A DNA stretch of 64,000 bases from NCBI GenBank assembly GCA_027065695.1, contig JAMONP010000044.1:1-64000 (forward strand), read 5' to 3'. The position numbers were made by a program, and so were the translations under genes. This DNA comes from Desulfuromonadales bacterium (lineage in GTDB: Bacteria; Desulfobacterota; Desulfuromonadia; Desulfuromonadales; BM103). Position 1 is the stretch's first letter; each line of letters begins with the position of its first letter. The notes beneath the pieces are model-generated. The model was not told where the DNA came from. It searched no databases and saw only the letters and a list, made by a program, of their open reading frames with translations. Of this stretch, positions 7,626 to 16,743 are shown piece by piece.

Positions 7626-8771
7626 ATGAACGTTTATCTAGTCGAAGCAAAGAGGACTGCCATTGGCAGGGCCCATCCCGATAAGGGCCTGTTCCGTGAG
7701 GCGCGGGCGGACGAAATGCTCGCGGCCCTGATGCGTGGACTGCTTGATGGGTTGCCCGCTGGCGAAGCACTCACTCCGGCCATTGATGATATCTATATCG
7801 GTTGTGTCGGGCAGCATCTGGAGCAGGGCAAGAATATCGCCAGGCTCTCTTCTCTGCTAGCCGGTCTTCCGGATTCCGTGCCCGGCGTCACCATTAATCG
7901 CCTCTGCGCGTCCAGTCTGCAAGCTTTCAACTTTGCTGTATCCACTATCGCCACCGGCAACGCCGATCTGCTGCTGGCCGGTGGTGTCGAGCACATGACT
8001 CATGTGCCGATGCAGGCGGCCACCGATTATCATCAGGGCCTGCTGGCCCGCTACGAGTTCCCATTCAATAATATGGGGCTGACTGCCGAAACGGTTGCTC
8101 AGGTCTACGCAGTCAGCCGCTCGGCACAGGACGGTTTTGCCGTGGAGAGCCATCGCAAGGCGGTCGCCGCTCAGGAAATCGGATATTTCAGTAAAGAGAT
8201 CCTGCCGATTCCTGCCGGTGGTTCTCTTGTCGATCAGGATCAGGCCCCTCGGCCTGGGACCAGTATCGCCGGTCTGGCAGAATTAAAAACAATCTTTATG
8301 GAAAACGGTACTGTGACGGCTGGCAACAGTTCACCCCTCAATGATGGTGCCAGCTTGACCCTGCTGGCCTCTGCTGCCGCCTGCGAGCAGTTCAACTTGC
8401 AACGCAGAGCACGAGTGGTTGATTTTGCTGTTGTTGGTCTCGACCCTTGCCAGATGGGCATGGGACCGGTTCCGGCAATCCGCAAGCTGATGCAGAAAAC
8501 CGGACTCTCAGTTGCCGATATCGACCTGTTTGAATTGAATGAGGCGTTCGCCAGCCAGGCGATTGCCTGTATCAATGAATTGCAACTCCCGAGTGATAAG
8601 GTCAACCCCTGGGGAGGTGCCATTGCCCTTGGTCACCCACTGGGGAGTACCGGAACCCGTTTGATCACGACTCTGCTCAATGGTCTGGAAAGTGCTGGTG
8701 GCAGATACGGAATTGCCTCGCTATGTATTGGCCATGGTCAGGGCATGGCGACTCTGATTGAAAGACTTTAA
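7626..8771 (+). CDS. Thiolase (acetyl-CoA acetyltransferase family)
   Basis: This is a second thiolase, about 381 residues, and a divergent paralog of the 5475 gene. The catalytic Cys is in TINRLCASSLQAF, the His in GGAIALGHPLGSTG, and the C-terminal Cys in SLCIGHGQG, where His replaces the usual second Gly. The start MNVYLVEAKRT at 7626 is preferred because AAGGA lies 6 bp upstream; the longer frame from 7605 adds seven atypical residues. A dispersed repeat separates it from the SDR, so it may have altered expression, but the strand and pathway logic continue. It may cleave a different chain length, for example acetoacetyl-CoA after glutaryl-CoA oxidation. Confidence 0.88.
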   Translation: MNVYLVEAKRTAIGRAHPDKGLFREARADEMLAALMRGLLDGLPAGEALTPAIDDIYIGCVGQHLEQGKNIARLSSLLAGLPDSVPGVTINRLCASSLQAFNFAVSTIATGNADLLLAGGVEHMTHVPMQAATDYHQGLLARYEFPFNNMGLTAETVAQVYAVSRSAQDGFAVESHRKAVAAQEIGYFSKEILPIPAGGSLVDQDQAPRPGTSIAGLAELKTIFMENGTVTAGNSSPLNDGASLTLLASAAACEQFNLQRRARVVDFAVVGLDPCQMGMGPVPAIRKLMQKTGLSVADIDLFELNEAFASQAIACINELQLPSDKVNPWGGAIALGHPLGSTGTRLITTLLNGLESAGGRYGIASLCIGHGQGMATLIERL

Positions 8772-8806
8772 GAACTTTTGGAAACTAATTCACAGGAGAA
8801 AATACT

Positions 8807-9871
8807 ATGTCAATTGCTGCTTATCGTTGGATGATGAATGGAGTGAATGAACCGTTGACTCGCCAGGAGTTTGACGCTCAGCCTGAAGCGAACGAGGTGG
8901 TTGTCGAGGTCGCTGGATGTGGGGTTTGTCATACTGATCTGGGTTTCTTTTATGATGGCGTACGGACCAATTCGGAGCTGCCTCTCGCTCTTGGGCATGA
9001 AATCAGCGGCCGTGTGGTGGCTGCCGGTGACGGCGTCGGCAAATGGCTGAACCAGGCAGTGATCATTCCGGCAGTGATGCCCTGTGGCGAATGTGACTTA
9101 TGCAAGCGCGGCAAAGGTACAATTTGTCGCAGTCAGCAGATGCCTGGTAACGATATTCAGGGTGGTTTCGCCAGCCATATTGTGGTGCCCGCCCGCGACC
9201 TGTGCCCGGTTGATGAGAAGCGATTGAGTGCCGCTGGGCTGGAACTTGCTGATGTCTCGGTTGTTGCTGATGCAGTGACCACCCCCTATCAGGCGGTCCA
9301 TCAGGCAGGCGTAACCGAAGGCAGCCTGGCAATTATCATCGGCGTCGGCGGGGTTGGCGGTTATTGCGTGCAGATGGCCAAAGCTTTTGGCGCAACAGTT
9401 GTCGCTATCGATATTGACCAGGGCAAACTGGATAATATTGCCGAACATGGTGCAGCGATTACCTTCAATGCCCGTGAGATTGGCGGTCGCGACCTGAAAA
9501 AAGCGATCGGTGCTTTTGCCAGAGAAAACGGCCTGCCGAGTACCGAGTGGTTCATCTTTGAATGTTCCGGCAGCAAGCCGGGGCAGGAATCAGCCTACGG
9601 TCTGATGGTTCATGGTGCAACCTTGAGTGTGGTCGGTTTCACCATGGAGAAAGTCGATATCAGGCTTTCTAACCTGATGGCCTTTCATGCCCGTGCGCTG
9701 GGTAACTGGGGTTGCTTGCCGGAGTACTACCCGGCAGCTCTCGATCTGGTGCTGGATGGCAAGATCAATCTCAAAGACTTTGTTGAACAGAAACCGCTGG
9801 ACGAGATTAACGCTGTTTTTTATGCTGTGCATCAACAGAAAATGCAGCGTCGCGCCATTCTGGTCCCTTAA
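8807..9871 (+). CDS. bamQ: 6-hydroxycyclohex-1-ene-1-carbonyl-CoA dehydrogenase
   Basis: This encodes a 354-residue zinc-dependent medium-chain dehydrogenase. The catalytic zinc region is [16 protein letters not shown] followed by [10 protein letters not shown]. The structural zinc loop [15 protein letters not shown] has four cysteines, and the NAD fold contains [15 protein letters not shown]. The GFFYDGVRT context and the immediate neighbours BamA and BamR identify it as the benzoyl-CoA pathway enzyme (Had in Thauera/Azoarcus, BamQ in Geobacter). It oxidises the hydrated dienoyl-CoA product to 6-oxocyclohex-1-ene-1-carbonyl-CoA using NAD+. A good ribosome site, AGGAG, lies 10 bp upstream. 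Confidence 0.92.
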   Translation: MSIAAYRWMMNGVNEPLTRQEFDAQPEANEVVVEVAGCGVCHTDLGFFYDGVRTNSELPLALGHEISGRVVAAGDGVGKWLNQAVIIPAVMPCGECDLCKRGKGTICRSQQMPGNDIQGGFASHIVVPARDLCPVDEKRLSAAGLELADVSVVADAVTTPYQAVHQAGVTEGSLAIIIGVGGVGGYCVQMAKAFGATVVAIDIDQGKLDNIAEHGAAITFNAREIGGRDLKKAIGAFARENGLPSTEWFIFECSGSKPGQESAYGLMVHGATLSVVGFTMEKVDIRLSNLMAFHARALGNWGCLPEYYPAALDLVLDGKINLKDFVEQKPLDEINAVFYAVHQQKMQRRAILVP

Positions 9872-9909
9872 CGTATAATATTCCAATCGATTCGCAAGGA
9901 GAGTACACC

Positions 9910-11049
9910 ATGGCAACAACAGATCAAATCATTACCGCAACCGCACCTGCTGAGCTCATCGATCACAACCTGATTGGTCAGGATATCGAGAGTCTCTGTG
10001 ATGGTATGGTCCAATATGAAAAACGTCCGGCCAAACGTCGTGACGGTTCCGTGATCGAGGGGCTCTATAACGCCTGGATCATCTTCAATAATCCCAAGCA
10101 GTTCAACTCCTACACCACCGACATGGTCAAGGCCACTATCCTGGCATTCCGTCGAGCTTCAGTTGATCGTGAAGTCAACGCTGTGGTCTTTACCGCGGTT
10201 GGCGACAAAGCTTTCTGTACCGGCGGCAACACCAAAGAGTATGCGGAGTATTATGCTGGCAACCCGCAGGAGTATCGCCAGTACATGCGTCTGTTCAATG
10301 ACATGGTCTCGGCGATTCTCGATTGTGACAAACCAGTGGTCTGCCGGGTTAATGGTATGCGCATTGGTGGCGGTCAGGAAATCGGTATGGCTTGCGATTT
10401 CACCATCTCTCATGACCTCGCCAACTTCGGCCAGGCTGGTCCCAAGCACGGCTCGGCGGCCATCGGCGGCGCGACTGATTTTCTGCCGGTGCTGATCGGT
10501 TGCGAGCAGGCGATGGTCTCCGGAACTCTTTGTGAACCCTTCTCGGCCCACAAGGCTGCCCGTCTTGGGATTATTGCCGATGTGGTTCCCGCACTGAAGA
10601 TCGATGGTAAATTTGTCGCCAACCCAACTGTAATAACTGATCAGATGTTTGACGAATACGGTCGCATCATTCTTGGCGAATTCCGTAGCGGCAGCGCTTT
10701 TAAAGAAGGTCGTGAGCTGATCAAATCCGGTACGATTGATCTGAGTATGCTCGACGAAAAGGTCGAGGAACTCTGTGCCAAACTGATCGAAACCTTCCCC
10801 GAATGCATGGCCAAGAGTCTTGAAGAATTGCGTAAGCCAAAGCTTCAGGCCTGGAATCAGAACAAGGAAAATTCCCGTGCATGGCTGGCACTTAACATGA
10901 TGAACGAAGCACGTACCGGCTTCCGTGCTTTCAACGAAGGCAACAAAGAGACCGGCCGTGAAATCGATTTTGTCAAGCTGCGTCAGGGTCTGGCCAAAGG
11001 AGTTCCCTGGACTGAAGAGCTGATCGAAAGTCTGATGCCGGGTAAATAG
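9910..11049 (+). CDS. bamA: 6-oxocyclohex-1-ene-1-carbonyl-CoA hydrolase (ring opening)
   Basis: This encodes a 379-residue crotonase-superfamily protein, matching the length of BamA/Oah. Recognisable segments are DGMVQYEKRPAKRRDGSVI, FNNPKQFNSYTTDMVKA, VFTAVGDKAFCTGGN and NGMRIGGGQEIGMACDF. BamA adds water and hydrolytically cleaves the ring C-C bond to give 3-hydroxypimeloyl-CoA. It is the standard functional marker for anaerobic aromatic degradation. AAGGAGA precedes the ATG. It lies between the dehydrogenase and hydratase genes of the same pathway. Confidence 0.95.
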   Translation: MATTDQIITATAPAELIDHNLIGQDIESLCDGMVQYEKRPAKRRDGSVIEGLYNAWIIFNNPKQFNSYTTDMVKATILAFRRASVDREVNAVVFTAVGDKAFCTGGNTKEYAEYYAGNPQEYRQYMRLFNDMVSAILDCDKPVVCRVNGMRIGGGQEIGMACDFTISHDLANFGQAGPKHGSAAIGGATDFLPVLIGCEQAMVSGTLCEPFSAHKAARLGIIADVVPALKIDGKFVANPTVITDQMFDEYGRIILGEFRSGSAFKEGRELIKSGTIDLSMLDEKVEELCAKLIETFPECMAKSLEELRKPKLQAWNQNKENSRAWLALNMMNEARTGFRAFNEGNKETGREIDFVKLRQGLAKGVPWTEELIESLMPGK

Positions 11050-11051
11050 AT

Positions 11052-11099
11052 AAATCCCCCCCTCGCCCCCCTTTGCTAAAGGGGGATTGAGGGGGATTT
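11052..11099. repeat. Palindromic dispersed repeat (AAATCCCCC type)
   Basis: The sequence begins AAATCCCCCCCTCGCCCCCC and ends in near-complementary G-rich sequence closing with GGGGGATTT, with a short CTTTGCTAAAG centre. Such elements are common as dispersed intergenic repeats in many proteobacterial-type genomes. It can form a strong hairpin between bamA and bamR and might modulate mRNA stability. Confidence 0.75.
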
Positions 11100-11126
11100 C
11101 AACAGAACAAGAAAAGGATAAACTTT

Positions 11127-11897
11127 ATGAGTGATAGTCCATTGAAAGTCTGGCTTGACCGCGATGGTACCCTGCTGCGTTTACGTCTTGCACAGCCCAA
11201 GGCCAACATCGTTGATGCTACCATGATTGCCGCTCTTGATGCTGCACTGGCCGAGTATCGGGAAGCCAAAGATCTGCAGGCAGTATTGCTCGATCATGAA
11301 GGCCCACATTTCAGTTTCGGAGCCAGTGTTGCCGAGCATATGCCGGATCAGTGTGCAGAGATGCTCAAATCCTTGCATGCTCTGGTGCGTAGCATGATTA
11401 ACTTCCCCTTGCCACTACTGGTGGCGATCAAGGGGCAGTGTTTAGGCGGTGGCTTGGAAGTTGCTGCTGCGGGTAGCATGTTGTTTGCTGCCGAAGACGC
11501 CAAGCTCGGTCAGCCGGAAATCAAACTGGCGGTCTTTGCCCCGGCAGCAAGTTGCTTCCTGCCCGAGCGGATAGGACAGGCCAAAGCTGAAGACCTGCTT
11601 CTCTCCGGGCGCAGTATGGGTGCGGAAGAAGCTTTGACAACCGGGTTGGTCGATAGCGTCACTGAAGATCCGGAAGTCGCCGCCCTGGCATATTTTGATA
11701 AATATCTGGCACCGAGCAGTGCCAGTACCCTGCGTTTTGCGGTTTTGGCTGCACGGGATGAGTTCCGACAGCGAGTCATTGCCAAGCTGGAACGAGTGGA
11801 AAAGCTCTATCTGGAGGAGCTGATGAAGACCCACGATGCCGTTGAGGGTTTGACTGCTTTTGTCGAGAAACGGCAAGCAAAATGGGAGAATCGCTGA
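11127..11897 (+). CDS. bamR: Cyclohexa-1,5-diene-1-carbonyl-CoA hydratase
   Basis: This encodes a 256-residue crotonase-family hydratase. The oxyanion-hole segments are HFSFGASVAEHMP and IKGQCLGGGLEVAAAGSMLF, followed by KLGQPEIKLAVFAPAASC. The ASVAEHMP and APAAS signatures and its position after BamQ and BamA point to the dienoyl-CoA hydratase Dch/BamR, which hydrates the product of benzoyl-CoA reductase to 6-hydroxycyclohex-1-ene-1-carbonyl-CoA. AAAAGG lies upstream of the ATG. Its stop codon is followed immediately by the TTG start of the next gene. Confidence 0.92.
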   Translation: MSDSPLKVWLDRDGTLLRLRLAQPKANIVDATMIAALDAALAEYREAKDLQAVLLDHEGPHFSFGASVAEHMPDQCAEMLKSLHALVRSMINFPLPLLVAIKGQCLGGGLEVAAAGSMLFAAEDAKLGQPEIKLAVFAPAASCFLPERIGQAKAEDLLLSGRSMGAEEALTTGLVDSVTEDPEVAALAYFDKYLAPSSASTLRFAVLAARDEFRQRVIAKLERVEKLYLEELMKTHDAVEGLTAFVEKRQAKWENR

Positions 11898-12779
11898 TTG
11901 GGAAAGTCTGGCAGCCAAGAAATTATAGACGTCCACTGCCATTGTTTTGCCGGACTGGGTCAGGCTGAGAGAGTTTCTCACGGCCTGGCTCGGTTGCGCA
12001 ATGCTGGTGTACGTCATCTGGCTGTCATGGGGCTGATCAATACCGGCCTCAATGAACAAGACATTTGGAAGCTTATCCCTCCTGAGGGATTTGACAACCT
12101 AGGCGATCCGCTTTTCTACGAGGCGGATGATCTTCTGGCCTTTGCGCGTCAGAACGGTGGCATGCTTTTCCCTATGGTTGATACGCGCTGTCTGGATATA
12201 CGCGATCTGGCCGAAGATGTGTCGAGTCTTTTACAGGGATATATCAAGCAGGGCTTCAGGGGGATCAAAGGCCTCTACCTGGCTGATAGCGGCAACGACC
12301 TGGGCATCGGCAATGTCCCCGACACCTTCGGTATCACTCCGGAGCAGTATCATCAGCGTGAATGGCAGATCTTTGCGTATGCTGAGGCCAACGACCTGCC
12401 GGTCCTGTATCACATGGATGCCAGTCGTTACGGCGATGTGATGCAGGCCATCCTCGACGATTTTCCTCTCTTGAGAATCAATTTCCCCCATTTTGGCATC
12501 GGTCGAAAAGCCTTTCGCCAAATCCTTGACCGTTATCCTAACGTTTTTACTGACATCGCCTACCTGTTGCCGCATATCCAGAACAACCCCGAGAGTTACT
12601 CTCGCTTTATCAGCCATTATCCTGATCGGGTTTGTTTCGGCACCGACGCACTCATATATCAGCCGGAAATTGTCCTCGATTACATTGAGCTGGTGAGGTC
12701 GTTGAAATTGCCTGAGGAGATTGAAACCATGGTCTTCTCGGATAATCCGCGCAGGTTTCTTGGCTTAGGTGCCGGTTAG
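11898..12779 (+). CDS. Amidohydrolase-superfamily (TIM-barrel) protein
   Basis: This encodes about 293 residues beginning at TTG 11898, directly abutting the BamR stop, with GGGAGA 8 bp upstream. The N-terminal IIDVHCHCFAG carries the HxH metal-binding pair; later segments include YHMDASRYGDV, INFPHFGIG and FGTDALIYQP, which resemble the remaining His/Asp ligands of amidohydrolase-2 decarboxylases and hydrolases. The family includes lactonases, decarboxylases and C-C hydrolases. Its function in a benzoyl-CoA operon is unknown; it could salvage a dead-end lactone or hydrolyse a side product. Co-transcription with bamR is very likely from the zero spacing. Confidence 0.75.
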   Translation: MGKSGSQEIIDVHCHCFAGLGQAERVSHGLARLRNAGVRHLAVMGLINTGLNEQDIWKLIPPEGFDNLGDPLFYEADDLLAFARQNGGMLFPMVDTRCLDIRDLAEDVSSLLQGYIKQGFRGIKGLYLADSGNDLGIGNVPDTFGITPEQYHQREWQIFAYAEANDLPVLYHMDASRYGDVMQAILDDFPLLRINFPHFGIGRKAFRQILDRYPNVFTDIAYLLPHIQNNPESYSRFISHYPDRVCFGTDALIYQPEIVLDYIELVRSLKLPEEIETMVFSDNPRRFLGLGAG

Positions 12780-12848
12780 GGAGCAATGTTGGGTCTTCTA
12801 TAAAATTCGTTGTGAGGGTTATTTTTGAGTAGATAGCCTGGTGTGCTG

Positions 12849-13775
12849 TTAAGATGATTGCTCCTTTTGTCTGAGTTTCTCAACAAAAGCCCAGTTGAGC
12901 TGTTCAGCACGAAGGACAAAACTCCCTTTATCGCTATCAGAATTGTTGCTAATCAATGCTTTGCAGTAAGCTGGTATTTCTTCCTGACCTGTTTCAGTGA
13001 TTTTTCGCAGGACATCTTCTGGAGACACATTCGACGGCATTTTTTCCATGAAGATGCGGGCAGCAGAGGGGTGGGAGACGAAGTCCTCTGAACCGGAGAG
13101 AATTATCCCATAGAGAAACTCCACATCTCTCCCCATGTCCACCGGGTTATTGGTCACGATCATGACTACCTCGTCATGGGTTTCGGACACAGTCTCCAAA
13201 ACAAAGTGCAGGTTGGAGCGAACCGGGAAAATAGTTCCTTTGTAGCCGATGAGTTTGTTGTCTCGAACACTTTTGACCGTAACGCGCAGGAAAGGATGAC
13301 ACTCGTCTTCGATGCAGACGAGTGTCATGTTGATTTTATCCACATTGTTAATTGAATAGTTGTAAAGAATGTAGTTGCCACCGATCTTTTCCAATATGCG
13401 CTTGGTGTGTGAAGATGAAAAACGGGAGAATACTGAGAGTTTGAGGTTCCCGGCCTGGCGACCTTCGATTAGCTTATAAAAGATCGCCCGTTCACGGTCG
13501 GGGATGGCATGTATGCGGCATAAAATTTCCACATATTCGTTAAGATCAGAGTACATGTCGGCCATGCTTAGTCCGAGTGCACGGCAAAAAAGATCGAGTT
13601 TCGCTTTGCTTGGTCGACCTTTGCCCGTTTTCCAGGTCTCCAGTGTGACAGAAGTCAGGTTTCCCCCGAGACGGCCCTGAATGATGCTGATTAACTCTCG
13701 CATGGGAATGACCATCAGAGAGAATTGTACTTTCGCTCCAAACTCCTGAATATCCATCAAGCCAACGTTAGCCAT
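12849..13775 (-). CDS. HTH-type regulator of unknown specificity
   Basis: This encodes a 308-residue protein with an AGGAG site just upstream of ATG at 13775. Residues about 25-70 resemble a lambda-repressor-like HTH (NLTSVTLETWKTGKGRPSKA, then LFCRALGLSMADMYSDL). The remaining about 230 residues are not a domain I recognise; they are mixed alpha/beta with FPVRSNLHFVLETVSE and EFLYGIILSGSEDF, and could be an effector-binding or oligomerisation region. It is transcribed divergently from tryptophanase, so it may regulate the aromatic amino acid cluster. The C-terminus is rich in charged residues. No signal peptide or membrane segment is visible. Confidence 0.6.
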   Translation of the reverse strand: MANVGLMDIQEFGAKVQFSLMVIPMRELISIIQGRLGGNLTSVTLETWKTGKGRPSKAKLDLFCRALGLSMADMYSDLNEYVEILCRIHAIPDRERAIFYKLIEGRQAGNLKLSVFSRFSSSHTKRILEKIGGNYILYNYSINNVDKINMTLVCIEDECHPFLRVTVKSVRDNKLIGYKGTIFPVRSNLHFVLETVSETHDEVVMIVTNNPVDMGRDVEFLYGIILSGSEDFVSHPSAARIFMEKMPSNVSPEDVLRKITETGQEEIPAYCKALISNNSDSDKGSFVLRAEQLNWAFVEKLRQKEQSS

Positions 13776-14076
13776 CTGTCTCCTGTTCGTATTGTCTGGC
13801 AGCGCATCAAGAAAACGGTGTTATTCTGGCAAATATCTCTACTTTAATACTTGATTTTTTAATAATACCATTGCAAATTTTTTTTTGCAAAGTTTTGAAA
13901 GCCCCCGCAAAGGCATGATAAGTTATTGAAATTAAACATCATTTGGTTGACATAAGCGTTCTTCACTGCTAAACATTTATTAAAATAGTCAATATGTTGG
14001 TCAGAAGGTGCTATATCATTTATCTGCTGGCCTTTAAAGATAATAACAAAACACTTTTCTAGCGAGGCGCTTCAAT
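13776..14076. other. Divergent intergenic region upstream of tryptophanase
   Basis: This 301 bp stretch is AT-rich and holds a probable promoter (13947-13975). No Trp-containing leader peptide like E. coli tnaC was found. No other structured element was recognised. Confidence 0.5.
13947..13975 (+). promoter_or_regulatory. Candidate sigma-70 promoter for tryptophanase
   Basis: A perfect -35 hexamer TTGACA (13947-13952) is followed after 17 bp by TAAACA (13970-13975), a weak -10 with only partial identity to TATAAT. It lies about 100 bp upstream of the tryptophanase start. Confidence 0.4.
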
Positions 14077-15486
14077 ATGAAAAATGTACATCTGGCCGAA
14101 CCGTTCAAGATTAAAATGGTCGAACCTATCAGTATGATCTCTCGAGAGAAAAGGGAGCAGGCTCTGGCCGAAGCCGGGTACAACCCCTTCTCTCTTAGGG
14201 CTAAAGACGTCTATATTGACCTGCTCACTGATAGCGGTACTGGTGCCATGAGTGATAATCAGTGGGCCGGGCTAATGTTGGGTGACGAGTCTTATGCCGG
14301 AAGTAGTAACTTCTATCACCTTAAAGAATCGGTAGCTGATATTTTTGGCTATAAATACACCATTCCTACCCATCAGGGGCGCGGCGCAGAACAAGTTCTC
14401 TTCCCTCAACTGATCAAAGAAGGACAGTACGTTCTCGGCAATATGCATTTCGATACCACTAAGGCTCATATTGAGATGCCTGGTGGTCGTGCTCGCAATT
14501 TTGTTATCGATGCCGCTTATGACACCACTACCTATCATCCTTTCAAGGGCAACTTTGATGTTAAAAAGATGGAGCTCTTCATTGAAGAGGTCGGTGCCGC
14601 CGAGGTTGCTTTCATCCTTATCACGGTAACCTGTAACTCATCAGGCGGGCAGCCTGTGTCGATTGCGAACATCAAGGCTGTTCATGCCTGCGCAAAAAAA
14701 TACGGTATTCGTCTCTTCTTCGACTCCGCTCGTTACGCAGAAAACGCTTACTTTATTCAACAGCGTGAAGAAGGCTACAGCGACAAATCAGTCAGGGAAA
14801 TCGTTCGCGAAATGTACTCTTATGGTGATGGCACTACGGTAAGTGCCAAGAAGGATCCGTTGGTTAATATTGGCGGTCTCCTCCTGTTCAAAGACGATGA
14901 AGAATTATTCCGAATTTGCCAGGCTATGGTTGTCCCCCTGGAAGGCTTCCCCACCTATGGCGGAATGGCCGGACGTGATATGGAGTGCCTGGCCCGGGGG
15001 CTACAAGAAAGTGTCGATGAGGATTTCCTGGCATATCGTATCTCTCAGGTCAGTTATCTTGGTGGCCGGTTACGTGACGCCGGAGTGCCCATTCAATACC
15101 CCACTGGCGGTCATGCTGTTTTCGTAGATGCTGGTAAAATGATGCCCCATATCCCCAAAGGGCAATTCCCTGCCCACGCCCTGGCGAATGAACTTTACAT
15201 CGAAAGTGGTGTCCGTGGTGTGGAGATTGGTTCCCTGCTTTTGGGCCGCGACCCGGAGACTGGTGAACAACAGGACTCGCCCATGGAGTTGCTGCGGTTG
15301 ACCATCCCACGCCGTGTTTACACGATGAATCATATGGATGTTATCGCCGAAGCTCTCATCGCCATTCAGGGACGTGCGAGAGAGATTAAAGGGCTTGAGT
15401 TCACCTATGAGCCTACAATCCTACGTCACTTTACCGCACGGTTGAAACCAATTGAGACAGAACCGTTAACATCTAAAGTGGCCTGA
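14077..15486 (+). CDS. tnaA: Tryptophanase
   Basis: This encodes a 469-residue PLP-dependent lyase of the tryptophanase/tyrosine phenol-lyase family (E. coli TnaA is 471). [25 protein letters not shown] and the Schiff-base lysine segment [12 protein letters not shown] are clear. Two discriminating positions favour tryptophanase over tyrosine phenol-lyase: [12 protein letters not shown], where TPL has MERG with a substrate-binding Arg, and LRHFTARLK, with His where TPL has Phe. It cleaves tryptophan to indole, pyruvate and ammonia. Initiation uses GAGGCG upstream of ATG. It heads a cluster with a TRAP importer, an aminotransferase and an indolepyruvate oxidoreductase. Confidence 0.9.
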   Translation: MKNVHLAEPFKIKMVEPISMISREKREQALAEAGYNPFSLRAKDVYIDLLTDSGTGAMSDNQWAGLMLGDESYAGSSNFYHLKESVADIFGYKYTIPTHQGRGAEQVLFPQLIKEGQYVLGNMHFDTTKAHIEMPGGRARNFVIDAAYDTTTYHPFKGNFDVKKMELFIEEVGAAEVAFILITVTCNSSGGQPVSIANIKAVHACAKKYGIRLFFDSARYAENAYFIQQREEGYSDKSVREIVREMYSYGDGTTVSAKKDPLVNIGGLLLFKDDEELFRICQAMVVPLEGFPTYGGMAGRDMECLARGLQESVDEDFLAYRISQVSYLGGRLRDAGVPIQYPTGGHAVFVDAGKMMPHIPKGQFPAHALANELYIESGVRGVEIGSLLLGRDPETGEQQDSPMELLRLTIPRRVYTMNHMDVIAEALIAIQGRAREIKGLEFTYEPTILRHFTARLKPIETEPLTSKVA

Positions 15487-15645
15487 AGCTCAAATGGCAA
15501 AGAGCATGGCTGCTTGTCTCGAAAGGGTAGCCTTTTGAATTCCATACCCATAATTGTGAACCATGCAACCGAAGGCATCAGTGCCTCGCGCAATTGGTTC
15601 CGTGACTTGGCGTCGGAGGTGTCGTCGCCCATAGGAGAAGATGCT

Positions 15646-16671
15646 ATGTTCAAAAGAATCGGTATGCACGTGCTTTTGGGAGCTTTTGCCGTTGCCATGC
15701 TGGCGAGCGGTGCCTGGGCAGGGTCCGTAATTGAGCTGACCTATGCCAACTTCCCCCCGCCGAAAACCTTCCCCAGTGTCCAAATGGAGCGCTGGGTCTC
15801 TGAAGTAGAAGCCCGCACGGACGGCAAGGTGAACGTCAAGACCTTTCCTGGCGGTACGCTGCTCAAGGCCAAAGCGATGATGGATGGTGTGATGGACGGT
15901 GTCGCCGACATCGGCTGTGTCGCTTTTCCTTACCAACCGGGGCGATTCCAACTACTTGCCGGAGTTGACTTGCCAATAGGTTTCCCCAATTCCACAGTGG
16001 CGAATGCTGTTCTGTGGGATCTCTACAAGAAGTATGATCCCGCCTCGCTCAAAGGGGTCAAGGTCCTAGCACTCTTCACTGCACCTCCAGCCTCTATCAT
16101 GTCCAAAGACCCAATCCGTAAAATGTCAGACTTGGCGGGGTATGAACTTCGTGCTACCGGAGCAGGGGTTGCCCCGTTGAAGATTCTCGGCGCGGTACCG
16201 GTCTCCATGCCTATGCCCGCAACGGTCGAGGCTCTGCAAAAAGGCGTAGTTAAAGGCATCCTCTCTTCCACCGACATTCTGATGGATTTTAAATTCGCCG
16301 AACAGGTCTCCTACACAACCCGTTCCGATCTTCAGACTACCTCCTTTGGTGTCCTCATGAATCTGGATAAGTGGAATGCTTTGCCCGCAGATGTGAAAAA
16401 GGTCTTTGAAGACCTGTCACGGGAGCATTCCATGTGGACAGGCTCCTACGTAGACGACCACGGCAAGGAATCAATCGAGTGGTCGAAGCTGAATTACAAT
16501 CACGAGTATATCGAGCTGGCGGCCGATGAGTATGCAAAGTGGCACAGCTTGATGCAGCCCATCACCGACAAATGGCTGAAGAAGACCGCTGATAAGGGCC
16601 TGCCTGCCCAGGCATTCCTCGATGATCTTCTGAAGCTCAAGGTCAAGTATGAAACGGAATTAGTCAACTAA
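15646..16671 (+). CDS. dctP: TRAP transporter substrate-binding protein DctP
   Basis: This encodes about 341 residues from ATG 15646, chosen because AGGAGAAG lies just upstream and the translated start MFKRIGMHVLLGAFAVAMLA is a signal peptide ending near AWAG. The mature protein has the DctP pattern: ERWVSEVEARTDGKVNVKTF, LRATGAGVAPLKILGAVPV and the YTTRSDLQT region. It captures an organic acid in the periplasm for DctQM. Its position between tryptophanase and an aromatic aminotransferase suggests an aromatic or amino acid-derived carboxylate, but the ligand cannot be read from sequence. Confidence 0.9.
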   Translation: MFKRIGMHVLLGAFAVAMLASGAWAGSVIELTYANFPPPKTFPSVQMERWVSEVEARTDGKVNVKTFPGGTLLKAKAMMDGVMDGVADIGCVAFPYQPGRFQLLAGVDLPIGFPNSTVANAVLWDLYKKYDPASLKGVKVLALFTAPPASIMSKDPIRKMSDLAGYELRATGAGVAPLKILGAVPVSMPMPATVEALQKGVVKGILSSTDILMDFKFAEQVSYTTRSDLQTTSFGVLMNLDKWNALPADVKKVFEDLSREHSMWTGSYVDDHGKESIEWSKLNYNHEYIELAADEYAKWHSLMQPITDKWLKKTADKGLPAQAFLDDLLKLKVKYETELVN

Positions 16672-16690
16672 GCGGTTCGCAGTCACAGCT

Positions 16691-16729
16691 GGGGACTTTC
16701 GCGCTGTGCGAAGGTCCTCAGTATTTTTT
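16691..16729 (+). terminator. Hairpin with T-run between dctP and dctQ (attenuator-like)
   Basis: GGGGACTTTCGC (16691-16702) pairs with GCGAAGGTCCTC (16708-16719) around a short loop, followed by a T-rich run ending near 16729. It resembles a partial intrinsic terminator and would allow more binding protein than membrane subunits to be made. Confidence 0.6.
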
Positions 16730-16743
16730 AAGGGAGATGTCTA

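Noticed and set aside
12780-12862. Terminator formed by GGAGCAAT and ATTGCTCC
   Set aside because: The arms are 8 bp with more than 60 bp between them, and the second arm lies at the end of the opposite-strand HTH gene; no T-run follows.
13994-14062. A 22-residue frame upstream of tryptophanase, considered as a tnaC-like leader
   Set aside because: It has no tryptophan codon and no clear ribosome site, unlike known TnaC peptides.
14077-15486. Tyrosine phenol-lyase instead of tryptophanase
   Set aside because: The VEIG and LRHFTA contexts match tryptophanase; TPL has MERG and LRFFTA at these places.
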